Source: Saccopteryx bilineata
Taxonomy: Eukaryota > Chordata > Mammalia > Chiroptera > Emballonuridae
Length of the DNA: 64,000 nt
Direction of reading: 5' to 3'
Assembly (NCBI RefSeq): GCF_036850765.1
Contig: NC_089490.1
Span: 276,968,482-277,032,481, forward strand
Below are positions 36,067 to 49,085 of the stretch, piece after piece. The notes beneath the pieces are model-generated. The model was not told the origin of the DNA. It was given only the letters and a program-made list of their open reading frames with translations, and did not search any database. A program made the translations under genes and the position numbers. How positions within the stretch are numbered: position 1 is the first letter of the stretch; the number at the start of each line of letters is the position of its first letter.

Positions 36067-36747
36067 TGTAAAGCCAGTGGCCACGGCCACTATCAAAGCA
36101 GCCGCCTGGCCCATGCAGGTTCGCATTGGATTCGGACAGTCGGTAAAGAAACAACGGAGCCACAAACTGGTGGGCCATAGTCTTTAATCCTAGCTTGCAC
36201 CCGGCAGGCAAGTAAAACATACACTGGGCTCCAAAACCCACTCACATTTAGTGCTCACAAAGCTACTGATTTATCCGAGTTTCCTAGAATCAAAGGTTTC
36301 TAGCTCACCAGCCTTATTCTCCTCAGTTCCCCATCTCCTTCCTTATCCCAGATACAAACTCTCCACAAACTGGCATCTCACTCAGCACTCCACCATCTTG
36401 GCTGCTTCTCCTGGCCTACTCCATGTGGCCTCCTTCCTCTAATCATCCCAGGAACCAAGAGGGCAAACTCCCGTTCCACCCCCACTTTATACTGTAGCTT
36501 CACAACCTCTAATCTAATATACAAAGTAGGGAAGTCTCTAATACAAAGTCACTTCTCTGAGGCATGATTGGATTGCACCACCCCACATCAAAAAGGGTAG
36601 GAAAGGCTTAATCCCAAAACCAAGCCCCAGGCTACAAGGATTCTGCCTGCCTTTAGCCCACCCCAACACACATTAATATCACCTGGGCGACGGCCTCCTC
36701 ATGTTATCTTTAACAAAGTGAGCATAATACATTTTATCTGCCCAACA
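36067..36747 (-). mobile_element. Endogenous-retrovirus solo LTR, 681 bp
   Basis: Read on the minus strand it starts TGTTGGGC at 36747 and ends GGCTTTACA at 36067 (TG...CA). Perfect GATTC repeats flank it (36062-36066 and 36748-36752). On the minus strand a GTATAAAGTG TATA-like box lies near 36490 and an ATTAAA polyadenylation signal near 36188, in the right order for U3-R-U5. No internal retroviral genes are adjacent, so it is a solo LTR left by recombination. A 5-bp duplication does not settle the ERV class. The small frames inside (35942-36241) are not genes. Confidence 0.75.
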
Positions 36748-36879
36748 GATTCCTTACATAGAAATCTCTGTTCTGTCTCGGAGAGAGATTGACCATACTA
36801 ACCCAGGCGATATCACTCTGAGGGGGTTAAAAGTTGGTGGTGAGCTAAAACCATTCTTTTTTTGTACAAAGCACAGATA

Positions 36880-36976
36880 TCTATCACCCCTCTATCTACC
36901 TATCATCTACTGATAGATATAGATAAATATATACATATAGTGCATAAATAAATACACAGTATATATCTATATATGT
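36880..36976. repeat. Imperfect (TATC)/(TATA) simple repeat
   Basis: Degenerate CTATC, GATA and ATATATAC units after the LTR, for example TCTATCTACCTATCATCTAC and GATAGATATAGATAAATATATAC. Confidence 0.6.
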
Positions 36977-37648
36977 ATGGGAATGAAGATAATGAGAGGA
37001 AAAAGCATCTGGATATCTGTTTAGAAAGGCAATAATGAAAATAAGGCTGAAAAACACTGTGGTGGTGCTCCCTGATTTCGGTGAGGCAAACAGGTGTGGA
37101 CTTCATGACTAGCTTCAGAGAGCATGTGGCATCATGTCAGGAGAATTATACGGAACTGACAACCTTGTTCCCAGAGGTTGTGTACTGGTCATTAGCAAGA
37201 GAAACATTGTCATCCTATATCACTACATTATATATCAGAATGGCCAGCAGTTTCATGAAAAATTTTACTGGTAAATAGCTAGCAAGATTGACATGCAATG
37301 TTTTCATTAAAAAAAACAATAATACCAAGTACTCTGTTTAAGTTCTTCTTTCTAATATTACTAATATTAGAAAGGACTATTAATGAAAAATTAGTTTGGT
37401 AATAAATAGTAATAGTTACGATTTCAACTTCAATTATGGATCTGTCATCAGGTTAAATTTCTTTTAATTATTAATTTTAAAGAGAGAGAGAGAGAACTGG
37501 AAGTGGGGATCTCAAGCTAAACAGTGGGAGCAAAAACTTCCCAGGGTCAATATATAAAGAAGCATTTGTGATGAAGGTCAAAATCATGGAGTGGAAACTT
37601 TGTTTCAGCATAGTTCATAGTTGAGTTCAAATTCTATCAACAAGTTGA

Positions 37649-37987
37649 GACCCTGGCCGGTTGGCTCAGTGGTAGAGCATTGGCCTGGCGTGCAGAGGTC
37701 CCGGGTTTGATTCCCAGCCAGGGCACACAGGAGAAGCGCCCATCTGCTTCTCCACCCCTCCCCCTCTCCTTTCTCTCTGTTTCTCCCCTGGGTGCTGAGA
37801 ATGGCTCCATGGCCTCTGCCTCAGGTGCTAGAATGGCTCTCGTTGCAACAGAGCAACGCCCCAGATGGACAGAGCATTGCCCCCTGGTGGGCATGCCAGG
37901 TGGATCCTGGTCGGGTGCATGCAGGAGTCTGTCTGACTGCCTCCCCGTTTCCAACTTCAGAAAAATAAAAAATAAAAATAAAAAAAA
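37649..37987 (+). mobile_element. tRNA-derived SINE, type A, with 10-bp target duplication
   Basis: Head ACCCTGGCCGGTTGGCTCAGTGGTAGAGC (A box TGGCTCAGTGG), B box GGTTTGATTCC, CACACAGGAGAAGCGCCC, a CTCC-rich block, a CTGGTGGGCATGCC tail module (one unit), and AAAATAAAAATAAA. AACAAGTTGA at 37639-37648 is repeated at 37988-37997. Frames on both strands here are SINE translations. Confidence 0.93.
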
Positions 37988-37997
37988 AACAAGTTGA

Positions 37998-39964
37998 AAT
38001 TTGTTTTCAGGTATTAAAAAGTATACGAACTACCAACTATGTATCATATATTTCCATGGTACCAAACATTTATGTTGAATTTAGCAGATAAGGATTCATC
38101 AGGTAAGTGTGGCTTGTTTTTACCTTTTTATGTCAAAACATAAAGGCCATTATACTTTTGTGCCAGTCCTACAAGATGAGGTTGTGCTCAGGATGAGTCA
38201 CCCATACAAACACATGCAAAAGTCACCCAGTGTAGCTGAAGGAGAAGTCAATCTGATTGCCTGAGTCTCCCACATTTGGTTCAGTTGCGTTTACACATTC
38301 AGGCTACCCATTACACAGCCACCCAGTGGATTATGAGCTACATACATAGTTCACTGCACACTTCTGCATTGCATAAGGTGTGCGTGTGTCAGTGTACCTT
38401 AATAAAGAGCTCTACACACAGGAGGTGCTGCAGTGAAGTTTTCATTGTCAAGAATTGAGATGAGAAGACCCCTTGAGGAATTTCTGGATTTCCTAGAGCT
38501 TACACCCCAAAGACATCAAGAGAAATTACTTTATGTCTTCACTTTGATACTGACCTGAGTTGTGACCTGTTCACAGGGTTCTTGCTCAGAAAAATCTTCA
38601 TATATACTGTAAACCTCTATGTAATGCTCATATAACTGCTCAAATTATTTTGTGTCTTCCCAGGAATCAAGCAAGCACCATTTATATTCTCTATTTCTTC
38701 TGCTCATTCAGGGATATTTGAAACATACTCAGGATTTTGAATCTGACTACCAGTCTATGATCTTAACAGAAAATATTATTACTTTTCAAAGTCGCAATAA
38801 TGACTAATTTAAAAATACACTTGACTGAAAGTCACATCTGGGGCCTCTTGGCAGAGGTAGAAAGAGGAAGCTGATGCTCTTGCTACAATAGTATTTATTT
38901 GCAGGCCTTTCTCCCTCACTTTATAGCAATTGCATCTTTTAACATCAATGTTTAGTATTTGATTAAGTGAATGAATGACTTCACTAAATATGAGTAAATT
39001 ATTACATTTTTTGGCTTGAGTGTATACAGTATATGCACTAGAGTAAACTATGTTGGTTGCTTAAAAAACAAAACTTGTGACAAAATAAGCTTAGTGATTA
39101 AAATAAGCATGTTCTTTTATTCCTGAGTCCATTTTTTACTCTCTTTGGATTAGGTTGGGGTAAATTAATTAAGCGTGCATCCTGCTGGGAAAAGCCCTTC
39201 CCTCATTACTCTCTTTCTGCTACGTCTCTTCCTATTGACACTGATAGACTTCAAGATAGAAAATAGATACTAATTATTTTCCACCTTTACCCCTCACTGT
39301 TCAAAACAGTACATGCTGATTTGACTGCGACATTAACACAGAGCTGATTAAAGCCACACAGAATGAATAATCAAGAACACAGAGTGTCGAGTTAAAGATA
39401 CATAGAATACAAGGCACAAACAAGAAAACAAATACCATATAGAAAATGTTACCCTCTATATTTTTTATTATAAATAAAGAAGAATAAAGAAATGTTGATA
39501 TGTGGCTTCAGGAGGGTTATACTTATCTCAGCGGTTAGAAGAGTGTCTATCTTCTGCTGTTTTTTATGTAAATCAGCACCATTAGGAATTGCTCCACTCT
39601 TGGCCCTCATCTGCAGTCCTATAAGAAACTAAACTTACTGAAAAAATTAGGTGAAAATAGGTGCTAGATTCAGCAGGTCCCTGTGTTGATGGAACTTTGT
39701 GAAGATGAGAGACACCAGAGCTACCCAAATTACACCCCAAAACAACCATTTACATTGGGAAGTTTAGGAGTATCATTCTGTAGTTTCTGAGTAAAAATTA
39801 GTTCCCAAAGAAATAAATTCTCCTTCTCTCTCAAAGAGAGAGAGAAAGAGAGAGAGAGAGAATAAAAGCAAATACCCAGCAATACATAAAAATGAAGATC
39901 AGTTGACTGCCAGGTGCAGTTCAAATCCATGTTGTTCAGGGATCAACTGTATTTGGAAATCAGA
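37998..39964. other. Intergenic or intronic DNA, no gene seen
   Basis: No supported feature except a (GA)n run at 39834-39861. Confidence 0.35.
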
Positions 39965-40190
39965 GATCTGATAAAGGACTTTTCTCAGAATATGTAAAGA
40001 ACTCTCAAAAACTCAACAATAAGAACACAAGCTACCCAATGAGACGATAGACAAAGCATTTGAACAGATCTTTCACCAAAGGAAATAGAAAGATGAAAGA
40101 AAAGGTGCCCAACATCATTAGCTACAAGGGAAATGCAAATTGAAACCACAATGCAACACACCATACACCTATTAGAAAGGGTTAAACACA
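39965..40190 (+). mobile_element. Ancient L1 ORF2 fragment
   Basis: Diverged version of the ORF2 segment seen intact at 21361-21570: GATAAAGGACTTTTCTCAGAATATGTAAAGAACTCTCAAAAACTCAACAATAAG, then AAATGCAAATTGAAACCACAATG. Several indels. Confidence 0.7.
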
Positions 40191-43100
40191 AATCAACCAG
40201 ACTGACCTATTCTGACTCTAATTTGATGCTTTACCATGGGATATAAAGAGAACTGTGATAGGTTTGCAGTACACTGCACCTATATTTGTCTTTGTTTAAA
40301 TCCTACCACTGCAGAACTAAATTTTGGTATGGGATTATTTTACTTGCTCATAGATTGTTTTCTCAACAACTGTATTTTGGCATACACTAAAGACTGTATT
40401 AAGAAAATACCCAGTGAGATTCACAGGGTTTATTTATCATAGGGATGTTCTAGGGACCTTTGTCCACTTATTGTCTAAGGGAAAACTCATGGATCTAAGT
40501 ATCAAGTTCATCTGATTATCTTGGGTGGAAAGTTTTTTGCCTGGAGCAGGTGCTGGGGGCAGAGGCAGGGAGCATCCCCGTGAATGGTCACATGCGATGT
40601 GTCCATGGCTAATGTCTAAAATCCATGTCTTCTGAGAAGACACTCTTCCTCTGTGCTGGCATTGCTCCTTCGGCTGCTGCTAACGTGCTTTAACCTGGCT
40701 CCCCTTGTGACTTGTGGAGAAGCTCTGTTGTCTTCACTGTCTCCTCTCTTTCCTGAGTTCAGCTCAAATAAAATAAAGATAAAATAAAATAAACTGAAAT
40801 AAATGTGACTGACATTTCCCTCTTCCCTCTTCCCTCTACTAACAGCAAACCATCCCCTTGTATTTAAAGCACAGAGTAGAAATCAAGCAGAGGGATGACT
40901 TTGGGAGGCAGGTGGTCCTAAGTCTCACCCTGAGCACCCAGACCCATGTAGAAAACCCCTCCCTCTTCATTCAATCTCTGTCTCTTCCACATGCACAGAC
41001 ATAAATACATATCCATTCATACATGTTTACATGCACATTAAAAAGCATAAATGAAACAAAAAACCTTAAGGGCTAAATAGCTGCTTCCACCACTATAGAT
41101 TCTAGACAACATTTGCATCAACTAAGGGCTTATTTATGAAGAAGATTTAAGATTTAAGGGTAGCATATATCTTAAGTTAAAGTAGTATAATTACATTCTA
41201 AATCTTCCTGGAAGCTGTGCGTTCACATAATGAGGCCTGAAGAGAGACGAGGTGTCTAGTATCTTAGTAACTGAACCTCTGTCTTGTCTCCTAATAACTG
41301 AAGATAATAAAGGCCAGGGAGCTTTGTGGGTTAATTAATGCCCTAGAGATGGGATTACTGCTATTTATCAGCACAAAAGCATAAAAATGTTCCCAGCTAC
41401 AGGGAGCACCTCACAAAAGAGGCAGATTCTATGATGGCTATCTTGCATAATGGACCTTCCTCTAAGAAATAAAAGACTGTCTTTTTATGGTAAATTGCCA
41501 AGATGGGACAGAGTTTAGACAGGTGGGATGAGAGGTATGAAGGACCCAGCTCATGCAGACATATATCTATCTCTCTCTGTCTTTCCATGAAGAGAAGAAT
41601 ATCTCTTCTTTTGGACAGTTTAATTACGGACTTTGGAGGGGCTTCATAATCTCTGCATGAACAGAATTTCTCAGGACCCTGGCACCTAGAAAAGGCGGTC
41701 CTTGTAGTTGTGCACAATGCCATCTTACTAGGAGACATTGTGCCCCATCTTGAGGTGCCCAGGACTTGGAATCTGCCAGCCAAGGGTCACCCTTCTCCTG
41801 GGCTGCCCCTTCCCTCCAACACAGCAGCCAGAAGATCTACTCTGATCTCAGTGACACAGAGTTTCTACAGTCTTATGAAATAGTCAACGAAGAAATTAAT
41901 TTTGTCTTCCTAATTTTCCTACTATGGGGTCCTTCCACTGAGGTTACTGATATCACTTTTGAGAGAAGAGCTCTTCTTGAAATAAGCCTATTTTTAATTC
42001 TATGCATAAAAAATAATGAAAATAAAACTGATACAAGAACCAGAAGTATTGGCAAGATGGAGGCCAATGTACTAGAAAAGAAAGAGGGGAGCACTGTGCT
42101 TCCCTAGCTCATAACTCAGTTTTTATTGGCTGGAATGATAATAGTTGCAAAAGAAAAAAAAAGTCTCAACTCTTAGGCAAGAGGAATCAAGTTTCCTTTT
42201 GAAAAGAGGTACTATTCCTTTGGTACCAGGAGCAGATATCCAAGCAATGGAAAGGGAGTATGGGAACATGATGAGAGTCAAGACAGATGAATCTCTTGAC
42301 TTCAGGTGATCTTCAGAGATCAGGCTCTGACAAAAGCACGGATCTCTAGTAAAGAAACTGAAGGGCATTACATGTGTCTAAATATAATTATTGCACTGTT
42401 TGTCAGTTATACAAGTCAATTGGGCATGCCCACTTGCCTCCAGACTCAATTGAAACAGCAAATGAGCTGGCAGCCAGGTAGAAAGGCTGGCAGAGCCAAT
42501 ACCTTAGACACTCCCTGTGCAAAACCAACCCTAGGAATCAGGATAGCACTTGGACAGTTAGAATCTGTGCCTACTGCTTTGAATTTCCTTCGAAAGCTGA
42601 AAACTTAGTGGTTTTGTGGGAAGTGGTGTTTCAGAGGACATGTTTGAAAGGGGGGGAGGAACAGAGGGTCTGGGAGGAAATGGGAGCCTGTGTCGTCAGG
42701 TACCTGGTTATGCCTGGTCAGCCCCTGGGTAAACCTGGCCCTTGAGGGGCTAAAAGGGGAAAAGACTGAGAAGTCCTTTCTCCACAAATCAGACACAGTT
42801 TGAGGTTTCCACTCTCAAATTCTGCTCAGGACTCTTGGTAATATTTGGGGTCTCCCTTTCCACAGATACCCCCAACATACATATCCACGCTTGTGAAAAT
42901 TCTCAGAAGGAGGATAGAGTTTTTACATACATTCGAGAGTTTTAAAAATACAATTTGTGAACATTTCTGGTTGATGAACGGATGGATTAAGAAGGAATTT
43001 AACAAATGTTGATGCCAGAGAACATCGTCAAGACATCCCACACCCTCCCCTGCCCTTTCCAGCACATCCGATGCGTGTAAGCTTGGGGGCAGCACATATC

Positions 43101-44559
43101 CACACGCGTCCTTTCTATGAATGATGAGGTCTAATGATTCAATATTGCCACTACTCTAGCCTCCCAGAAGGAGAAACAGACCCTGGTTTTGAATGAGCTG
43201 CAAAATAATTTTCATTTTTCCTGGAGCAGGAAGAATCCAGTCCTGTTTGTGATGGCTATGTCACCATCTACCAAGAAGCTAGTTTTGAATCATGGGATAC
43301 ATGTGATTGTCACAAAGCTACTTTCCTTGTGGCCCTTTGGCCCATGGCAATGCTTATACCAAGTAAAGGATAAAGAAGGACAACTAATTTCCCCATGTGA
43401 TCATTTCTAATGTTCACTGTCCAACTTCCACATAATGGCAGCTGACAGGTGACACATCTGTGACCAGTATTGGAAGAGTTGCTGTCACCTTTGAAAAAGT
43501 TTGAACAGCTGAACATACAGCTCCCGAATCTTCTTCAGTTCTCCTTGTCAGGATAAATGCTTCTGCTATCGCTTCTCCAAAGCCTGCTTTCTTTTTTTTT
43601 TGTCCCCTCCTGGGGACAGCATAAAAATGTCTGAGTTCTAGAAGAAAGGAGAGTGCCTTGTAATGTTTTTATAGAACTCACAGAAAGCAGAAGTAGCATT
43701 TATAAGCACTGAGACACAGTTAAGATCTCATAGGGGAAAATTTACCATCACAAAAGCCATTTATTTTTAAAGTCAGCAGAGGAAAAGAACCTGAATAGAT
43801 TTCATTATGTTTTTGTAACACAAAATATGTGCTTTGTGTAGGAAGGATGAGATATCTGTTTTTGATCAAAATTACAATTATTTCTTTTTCTTCCGTGTAA
43901 TTCATGAAAATGATTGGTGAGGAAAACTATTTCTGGAATAAGGTATTACAAAGTCAACTTAGTAGAAGCTTGGTTAATTTCACATTTGGATTTAAGGTTA
44001 AAACGTGGTCTTTTCTTACTGCTTTTACTCATTGCGTCTTCCAAAAAATGTACGTATGTGTGTGTGCGTGTATATTTTCCAAGAGAAAGAGAAGTAATAC
44101 TGATAGCACATCCTATCAATTGTCACACTGCTTGTGATATAACATGACCCAACCCTGCTACATTGACACTTAACCAGTAACAAAATGCCAATGTGGTGTC
44201 TGCTCTTCACATTGCACAAAACAAATTCTAGTGCACATGAAATTTTGTGGTATTTTTTTCCATTGTCTTCTCAACTTTCTAATCTGTATGATTTATGAGG
44301 GGTGATCACTTAGTTCTTAACTTGCAAACTATACCCCTCTCTTTGACCACACTGGTGGATCTCCGAGAACCTGGCAAAGTAGGAGAGAATATTCCAGAAC
44401 AAAGATTTCTATTGCCAAGATGGTGGAAAAATCCAATAAAGCTGCCAAACACATGGTCTGATAAAGACTAAGAAATCTGTGCCCAATATCATTGCAAAAG
44501 CTTCCAAACCAATTAAGGGGTTCTTGCTTTCTCAGTGGGTCCTGGCCAGATCACAAAGC
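40191..44559. other. Long stretch without recognisable genes
   Basis: About 4.4 kb. Frames at 41397-41783 (128 codons, minus) and 41766-42107 (113 codons, plus) have no recognisable domain and overlap other frames. 43180-43540 and 44280-44530 have a less AT-rich texture, but I could not match them to a gene or repeat. Confidence 0.35.
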
Positions 44560-45150
44560 CCTGCTACATGGAGAATAATAGCCTCAGAGATGCCCAAGTT
44601 CCAGTCCCCAGGGTCTATGACTATGTCACATTACAAGGCAAACAGGAATTAATGTAATTATGGTGGCTGTTTATCCAACGTAAAACAGGAGATAATCCTG
44701 GCTTCTCTGTCATAGGGCTGTACGCCGGAGCAAACTGGGGCCCTGAACCATTGCCTGGCCTCTGCTCAAACGCTGCAGGCACTGAAGCGGGTTGCTCAGT
44801 GGAAAGAAAAAAACCCTGGTTCATCTGGGTGAGCTCGACATAGTCATGAGGGTCAGGAGAAGTAGAAGGTGGAGTCAGGGGACAGTGGAGAACGCGGCGG
44901 CAGAATACGGTCAGCATGAGAACATATGGAAAGTACCTGACAGTCGTGGCTGCTGTGTGGATGGAGGAAGGCAGCCACAGCCTTAGGAGCCAGGCAATGC
45001 CATGAGAGGCACCTGGAATCTTCAGCACGGAGTGCAGGCCTGCGGTGCCTTGGTTTGGGCCCTGTGAGACCGCGTCAAGCTTACGACCTTCAGAACGGTA
45101 GGTAATAAATTTGTTTTTCTTAAGCTGTTTTAAGAAACTTGTAGACTTGA
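44560..45150 (+). mobile_element. MaLR (MLT1-class) LTR
   Basis: Order fits MLT1: TCTATGACTATGTCACATTACAAGGCAAACAGG near 44614, a purine-rich centre with GGATGGAGGAAGGCAGCCACAGCC near 44958, GGGCCCTGTGAGACC near 45056, and the AACGGTAGGTAATAAATTTGTTTTTCTTAAGCTG end near 45097. No flanking duplication found. The frame 44621-45028 on the minus strand lies inside it. Confidence 0.6.
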
Positions 45151-45269
45151 AGAGTGGGCATTTTCTTTTCTTCTGCTTTTACAAGAATGAGCCTGGAGCC
45201 CCCTGGCTCCACTGTACCTCCTGACCCTCTGCTCCCCTCCCCCAACCCCGCCCCAGCATTGGCCATGAA

Positions 45270-45465
45270 TCTTTTTTTTTAAATTTTATTTTTCAATTAC
45301 AGTTTACATTCAGTATTATTTTGTACGAGTTTCAGGTTACTATACAGTACAGCATAGTGGTTAAACAATGATACACTTTACAAAGTGGTCCCTCCACTAC
45401 TTCCACCTGGCACCGTTCAGAGTAATTACATTACAGGCCATGCTCCCTATGCTGTACTTTCGAGA
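45270..45465 (-). mobile_element. L1 3' UTR fragment
   Basis: An antisense 3' end: T-rich start, TTCAATTACAGTTTACATTCAGTATTATTTTG, AGCATAGTGGTTAAACAATGATACACTTTACAAAGTG, then CACCTGGCAC and CTATGCTGTACTTT. Middle-aged divergence. Confidence 0.65.
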
Positions 45466-47239
45466 GCCCTCCGCGCTCCCCTCTGCCTTCCTTGGAACCA
45501 GGGACTTGCATTTATGGGAGTGGGGACCAGGACTCTAACTCATAATAACGGTTCCTCTTTGCAATGGGGCGTATTCGCGGCCTGGAGACCCCTTTTGCCT
45601 CGCGCACGGCTCTGAACAGCCTTGGCACGGGGCCCCCTTGCCGTCCGCCTGGTAGGGGAGGAGACTTCCCTCACTCTCCATTGTGATGGAAGAGGCAGAC
45701 AGGAGGAAACACTTCAATCCTGTGCTTATGAGTCACGCGTTCAGGGTGTTCACTCATTCCCTCAGAAGTAGCTGTGGCTTCTCCGTTATATTTCAGACGC
45801 GCAGAGATAAATAGCAAGATGCAGCTCTAATCTCAAAAAGGAACGTCCCTACAGGATTTATAGGATGCTTTACTTCCGTGGGCTATGTCCTCCCAGGAAT
45901 AATTTCCCATTGTTGAGGGTAACAGTACCTTTAAGAAGACCCTACACTCTGTGTATAGTGAATGATTTTCAAATAATTTCAAATGAGGGAAGTTGGTTTG
46001 GTGGATCTTAAGTGTTTTTATATGGTCTGGGTTAAGATTTGGCAGTTAGTTTTGTATTGTTGTCTTTATTTTTTTAAGTTCTCCAGGCGATTCTAATGAG
46101 TGGCCTGACCTGGAAAGTTATTTGGGCTGGTTTAGCATTTTTATGTGGAAGAAGTGAATTACACCCAGAGACAACAGTGAAGTGAGTGAACCAATCAGGA
46201 AAGGGCTGGAGGGATTCGGAATCTCTCAAAGTGAAAGGAGAGGGTGGGGGGAGGCTCTTCATGCCTGGAGGCAGAGGCTCGCCCGCTTGTGGACCATAGT
46301 GGCTGCCTTCCTCCATCCTCACACTTCTGCATCCGGGCTCCTCCGCTCAGGGGTTCAGCCTCAGGGTCCTTGCAGGAAGTCTGGATTGTCCCTTGTGCCC
46401 TGGCTCAGGGCTGGTCTCTTATCACAAGGCCACTCTCTTATTTCCTGTCTTTCCAACTGTGCCAACACCTCCCCTTGTTCCCTTCCAAACTCCCACATAG
46501 CACCATCAGCACTGTGCTGAAACCTCTGCCTCACGTTTTACATTCAGTTCCTTTGAGAGGAAGCCCCCCTTGACCCATGTTTCTCTCTTCGTAGGGGTCA
46601 GAGTTATAACTTGGAGGCTTAGTTTGTTTTGCTAGATCTTTCTCCAACTTCTGTCTGGACTGCTGCTGTCCAAGGACCCTGGACACTGGCACACTCTCCC
46701 GTCCCCACTGTCAGACTGCCTGAGGCATCTGTCTCTGGCTCCTGAGCTGTTCTCTCTGCACTGCCTGCTCTGGGGACCTCCCAGGGTGCCCACCTTGTCC
46801 CTGACCAGCCCTGGTGTTAGTGTGAAGTCACAGGCATCTCTGATCTGGTCTGCCACACCAACACCAGGCCCTAGTGGAGGTGACAAGTCTGTCTTCTGTA
46901 AGAACAAAGCTTACTAAGACAAGAAGTCAGCCTTGTGAACAGGTTGGTGGAAGGGGAAAGTCAGAAAGGGTAACTAAGAAATGGAAAGTGTTGATGCTAG
47001 AGATAGGAAACATTGCAGTGCACATGTTGTTTCCATTCTTTGGAAGAACAGCAATTTGTACAGAGGGGAGCTTCAGGAAGACTGATTAAATACAAGGAAA
47101 ATCACTGGTATTTATGACAGGTGCTCTATCAAGCTGGGATGGAATAGAAGATAGAACTCTTTAAAAGTAAACATTATATGACAGTTGGGGTCTTGCAGAG
47201 ATGACTGTGCCAATCCTGTGATTCCAAACCCCCAGACGG
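45466..47239. other. GC-richer stretch, possible L2 piece, no gene seen
   Basis: About 46330-46610 has L2-like pyrimidine-rich wording ending CCTTTGAGAGGAAGCCCCCCTTGACC. About 46076-46110 (CTCCAGGCGATTCTAATGAGTGGCC) resembles a MER5-type hAT end. Both are weak calls. Frames at 46182-46573 have no known domain. Confidence 0.35.
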
Positions 47240-47322
47240 AGCTTCATGCAGCCCGTCAGCGGTGCAGACACAACACAGCTCACAAAGGCACAGGTAGACC
47301 CTAGAGCCCATGTGTTCATTCT
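47240..47322 (-). repeat. 83-bp inverted duplicate, left copy
   Basis: Its reverse complement matches 50817-50899 with one C/T difference in 83 bases. Flanks on both sides are only loosely similar. Contains GACACAACACAGCTCACAAAG. Not part of any repeat I recognise. Confidence 0.9.
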
Positions 47323-47530
47323 GGTTTTCAATCAGGAATAATTTACACTGGTCTTCTGTAACCCCCAGCACATGGCTCGTTGTTTCCAGGGCTCACCCAG
47401 GCCTGGCTTCAACCAACTCAAGCACTATTTATATTTAGCTTCCCAAAAGATGCCAAGATTTCCTGTGTATAGTTAGGCAAGTTTGAGAGCAGGGAGGCCT
47501 GTTTGTAGTGAGGTAACTCACCAGGAACAT

Positions 47531-48095
47531 GCCTTATTAGTTTCCTGGGACTGCTAGAACAAGAGTCCCACAAACTGGGTGATTTGAACACCAGGAATAT
47601 TTCATCTCACAGTTCTGGAGCGGAAACTCCAAGATCAAGGTGTCAGTAGTAGTTCTCCTGAGGCTGTGAGTAGCATCTGGCCCTGCCTCTCTCCTAGCTT
47701 TTGATGCTTTGCTAGCTAGCTATCATTGATAGTCCTCAGCTTGTGAAATACCTTCCCTCCTCTTCCTTCATCTTCGCATGTGTTTTCCATGTGTGCATTT
47801 GTCTCTGTATCCAAATTTCCCCCTTTTAGAAGCACACTAGTCATATTGGTTAAGGATCATACTCACGATCTTATTTTTTTAAAAAAAAAGTTTATTGATT
47901 GGGATGTTATTGATTAATAAAATTATATAGGTTTCACATATATGCCTCTATAATACATCATCTGTATATTGCATCACATGTTCACCACCCAAAGTCAAGT
48001 CTCCTCTTAACTAATTACATCTATAATGACCTGTCTCACTTGCTGGGGTCCTAGGGATTGAGGATTCAACATATTTATTTTAGATGGACACACTG
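47531..48095 (-). mobile_element. MaLR (MLT1-class) LTR interrupted by an L1 tail
   Basis: Antisense order: TTAGTTTCCTGGGACTGCTAGAACAAGAG, CACAAACTGGGTGATTTGAACA, TCTCACAGTTCTGGAGCGGAAACTCC, CCAAATTTCCCCCTTTTAGAAGC, then after the insertion CTTAACTAATTACATCTATAATGACC and GATTCAACATATTTATTTTAGATGG. It is interrupted at 47875-48004. Confidence 0.75.
47875..48004 (-). mobile_element. L1 3' end nested in the MaLR LTR
   Basis: Starts with a T-run (the antisense poly(A)), then TTTATTGATTGGGATGTTATTGATTAATAAAATTATATAGGTTTCACATATATGCC and CACCACCCAAAGTCAAGTCTCC, typical of an L1 3' UTR. Only about 130 bp, strongly 5'-truncated. Confidence 0.7.
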
Positions 48096-49053
48096 TGGCC
48101 ATCTTGCCACACTGATCCCCTAGACACAGGTCTTCTTCTAGGCGAAGTAATGGAGGAGTTTCTGTCTCCTTGCCTAGTGACCAGGCGCTGCAGTGGTGTT
48201 TACAGCCCTGAGAACATTTCCAGGTTTCTGCTGAAGATGTCTGCAAACGGAGAGGGTGACCTTGGGTGTTCCAGATACCAGCAGAAAAGAAAGCTCAGGT
48301 TCAATGAATGTTTTATCTGTAAGAGCTTCCCACTGGATATAACAAATGCTTTGCTGCTGCTTTATCTTAATATAGTCATCTCCACTAACAAGAGTTTCTT
48401 AATATTCAGTATTCAAAATATGTCCTCTAATATTTCCCGGACTCAGGCTCAAAGCTGAACTGCTACATTATTACTAAAGGAGTCCTTGAAATAAGTTTGC
48501 CAAACTCAGCTAATGTAAAGCTCACAATGTGTCTTCCTGGACAGTGTTAAGTTGCCATCTGACAAGCCCGACAGAGCAGATGCTCAGCTGTAGGGCTCTT
48601 ACTGTAATCACTAAATCCTGCACGAGACAGGACTGAGCTCTGAGTAAATTAGTACAGAGATGTGTTCTGTCTCACAAATATCTGCAATATTGTTTAGTAT
48701 ATTCAAATTCTATATCTGCTTAACAAAGAATTATGCAGGTGTCAGAAAAATCCTGAATAAAGTGAAAACTTGGCCAAGTTTATAGAAATATTCACAATAG
48801 AGAGCAAGTTCAAAGACTCATATTCTGAAGTTATTGAAATCTGCTGTTTCCCTTGAAGCCGATTACATGAGCCTCTATCATGGAGAGTTTATATTTAAGG
48901 AGCTATGCAAATAGATACTGACCGTTCAACATTGTACTTAGGTCTGATTTATGTTTATAATAAGAATATACTTTTATGAAGTAGACAAATTTTAGAAATT
49001 TTTTAAACCTGTAATTCAGTACAGGCCAGCCTCATGTGGCTTTGCGTGCATGT

Positions 49054-49057
<4 letters not shown>
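48096..49057. other. Intergenic or intronic DNA, no gene seen
   Basis: The 124-codon frame at 48084-48458 starts inside the LTR and has no recognisable domain. Nothing else supported. Confidence 0.35.

Positions 49058-49085
<28 letters not shown>
49058..49085. repeat. (CA)n microsatellite
   Basis: About 14 CA units. Confidence 0.95.

Noticed and set aside
37637..37997. 105-codon frames on both strands with Pro/Arg/Ser-rich translations
   Set aside because: They are translations of the type A SINE; similar frames recur in its copies at 51.2-51.7 and 56.7-57.1 kb.
44400..44530. Possible processed pseudogene (Lys/Ala-rich reading GCCAAGATGGTGGAAAAATCC...)
   Set aside because: Frame breaks after a few codons and I cannot match it to any family.
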